A stretch of 6,973 nt of DNA from Thermoleophilia bacterium. GTDB lineage: Bacteria; Actinomycetota; Thermoleophilia; Gaiellales; Gaiellaceae. The stretch lies in the NCBI GenBank assembly GCA_025936595.1, contig JAICTB010000117.1:1-6973 (forward strand), in the 5' to 3' direction. The position numbers were made by a program, and so were the translations under genes. Shown piece after piece: positions 6,018-6,973 of the stretch (its first letter is position 1; each line of letters starts with the position of its first letter). Below the pieces are notes generated by a model, which was given only the letters and a program-made list of their open reading frames with translations, searched no databases and was not told the DNA's origin.

Positions 6018-6769
6018 AGGGCTTCACCGAGGTACGCCTGCTGAACCGTCTCGTTGCGCATGATCTGCTCCGGCGTGTCGATGGCGAGGAGGCTGCCGTG
6101 GTGCAGGACGGCGATCCGCTCCGCGAGACCGGTGACGACCTCCATGTGGTGCTCGACCATCAGCACGGTCTTGCCTTCGGCGTGCACCGAGCGGATCAGC
6201 TCTACGAGCTCGGGGACGTCTTCCATCGAAACACCTGCCATCGGCTCGTCGAGCAGGATCACGCGCGGGCTCCCCGCGAGCAGCATCGCCAGCTCGAGCT
6301 TCCGCTTGTCGCCGTGTGAGAGAAGCCCGGCCGGCGTTGCACCGCGTCCACCGAGGCCGACCCGCTCGAGCGCCCACTGCGCCTTCTCGACCGCCTCGCG
6401 CACCCGCGTGGCGCGACGCCAGACGCGCATCGTGCCGCCGAGCGCCGCCTCCGCAGCGAGGCGGACGTTCTCGTGCACCGGGAGCAGCGGGAACACGTTC
6501 GAGACCTGAAACGTGCGGCCGAGCCCGGCGCGCGTGCGCCGGAACGGCGGTTGTCCGGTGACGTCGACCCCGCCAAGCTCGACGCGGCCACTGGTCGGGC
6601 GCAGCAGGCCGGAAACGAGATTGAAGAGCGTCGTCTTGCCGGCGCCGTTCGGTCCGATGACGCCGAGCAGCTCGCCCTCGCGGACCTCGAGCCCGATACC
6701 GGAGACGATCGTCGCGCCTCCGATGTCGAGCCCGAGGTCCCTCGTTGCGAGGATCGGGTCTGCGCTCAC
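6014..6769 (-). CDS. livG: LivG-type ABC transporter ATP-binding protein
   Basis: The 251-residue ATPase partners LivF. Walker A is GPNGAGKTT (39-47), the Q-loop is GRTFQ (84-88), the signature is the LivG-style LSHGDKRKLE (150-159), Walker B is VILLDEP (170-176), and the switch histidine is His207 in VEHH. The end, DTPEQIMRNETVQQAYLG (231-248), is the short C-terminal tail characteristic of branched-chain amino acid ABC ATPases and separates it from LivF. GTG at 6769 is chosen because AGGGAG lies five bases upstream and the product starts MSADPILATRDLGLDIGG, a normal first strand. The gene follows the substrate-binding protein after 26 bases and overlaps livF by four. The order K-G-F-H-M, ATPases before permeases, differs from the E. 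coli livKHMGF order. Confidence 0.96.
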   Translation of the reverse strand: MSADPILATRDLGLDIGGATIVSGIGLEVREGELLGVIGPNGAGKTTLFNLVSGLLRPTSGRVELGGVDVTGQPPFRRTRAGLGRTFQVSNVFPLLPVHENVRLAAEAALGGTMRVWRRATRVREAVEKAQWALERVGLGGRGATPAGLLSHGDKRKLELAMLLAGSPRVILLDEPMAGVSMEDVPELVELIRSVHAEGKTVLMVEHHMEVVTGLAERIAVLHHGSLLAIDTPEQIMRNETVQQAYLGEAL

Positions 6770-6774
6770 GCGCG

Positions 6775-6780
6775 CTCCCT
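6775..6780 (-). promoter_or_regulatory. Shine-Dalgarno site of livG
   Basis: AGGGAG on the minus strand ends five bases before the GTG at 6769. It decides the start of livG and is one of the better ribosome sites in the window. Confidence 0.7.
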
Positions 6781-6795
6781 GGTCGATTGCGTCCT

Positions 6796-6973
6796 TTAGC
6801 CCCTCATCGCGGCGACGGGCGGCGCGGTGGCATACGCCGACGCCGTTCCGAGCACCTGCGCGACGAGACGGTTGCCCTTCTTGACGAGCTTCACGCGGAA
6901 CATCGGCTGCAGGAGCGCGTGATCCTGCGGGCGAACGGCGGAGAAGCCCTTCGGGCCGAGGAACTTGTAGCCC
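6796..6973 (-). CDS. C-terminal end of a Liv-type (LivK-like) periplasmic substrate-binding protein, partial
   Basis: The frame enters at the right edge (first full codon at 6972) and ends at TAA 6796-6798, giving 58 residues that start GYKFLGPKGFSAVRPQDHAL. The stretch VRPQDHALLQPMFRVKLVKK is the typical end of Peripla_BP_6 proteins, in which 'R--DHQ' is followed by a beta strand. The frame is not visible as a complete ORF because its start lies outside the window. By family the protein sits outside the membrane, often lipid-anchored in Gram-positives, and delivers ligand to LivHM. The ligand site cannot be judged from this fragment. The last residues (AYATAPPVAAMRG) are low-complexity and unconserved. 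It precedes livG by 26 bases and is probably co-transcribed with it. Confidence 0.85.
   Translation of the reverse strand, partial: GYKFLGPKGFSAVRPQDHALLQPMFRVKLVKKGNRLVAQVLGTASAYATAPPVAAMRG

Overview
The window is a GC-rich bacterial segment in which every supported gene lies on the minus strand, so it reads from right to left. GTG starts, strong G/C at third codon positions and long spurious open frames on the plus strand point to a high-GC organism. Actinomycetota, perhaps a Thermoleophilia-type lineage, is my best guess, but no marker gene is present to prove it and a GC-rich proteobacterium remains possible.

In transcription order the window holds: the last 58 codons of a Leu/Ile/Val-type periplasmic substrate-binding protein (right edge), the two ABC ATPases LivG and LivF, the two permeases LivH and LivM, an alpha/beta hydrolase, an AMP-forming acyl-CoA synthetase (CoA ligase), a TetR-family regulator, and the first 197 codons of a 3-oxoacyl-ACP synthase III (KAS III/FabH)-like thiolase-fold enzyme that runs off the left edge. 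Six of the eight gene junctions are 4-base stop/start overlaps (ATGA or GTGA). The exceptions are a 26-base gap before livG and a 64-base gap between livF and livH. There is no gene-free stretch over 300 bases and I see no tRNA, rRNA, CRISPR, insertion sequence or U-tract terminator. The cluster is almost certainly one operon that extends past both edges.

The parts suggest uptake followed by activation. A HAAT-family (Liv-type) ABC importer would bring in a small organic solute. The hydrolase would cleave an ester, lactone or C-C bond, the ligase would form a CoA thioester, and the KAS III-like enzyme would act on acyl thioesters. The TetR regulator would sense the substrate or its CoA derivative. 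Having CoA-ligase and acyl-thioester genes co-translated with the transporter argues that the imported compound is a carboxylic acid, or an ester or lactone of one, rather than a branched-chain amino acid. This is inference.

The points most worth checking are these. The KAS III-like protein seems to have Ser114 where the family has its catalytic Cys. A perfect 15-base palindrome lies in an AT-richer, TTA-containing patch inside the acyl-CoA synthetase gene and could be an operator for the TetR protein. The 64-base livF-livH spacer contains two predicted RNA hairpins and two competing Shine-Dalgarno/start pairs for livH.
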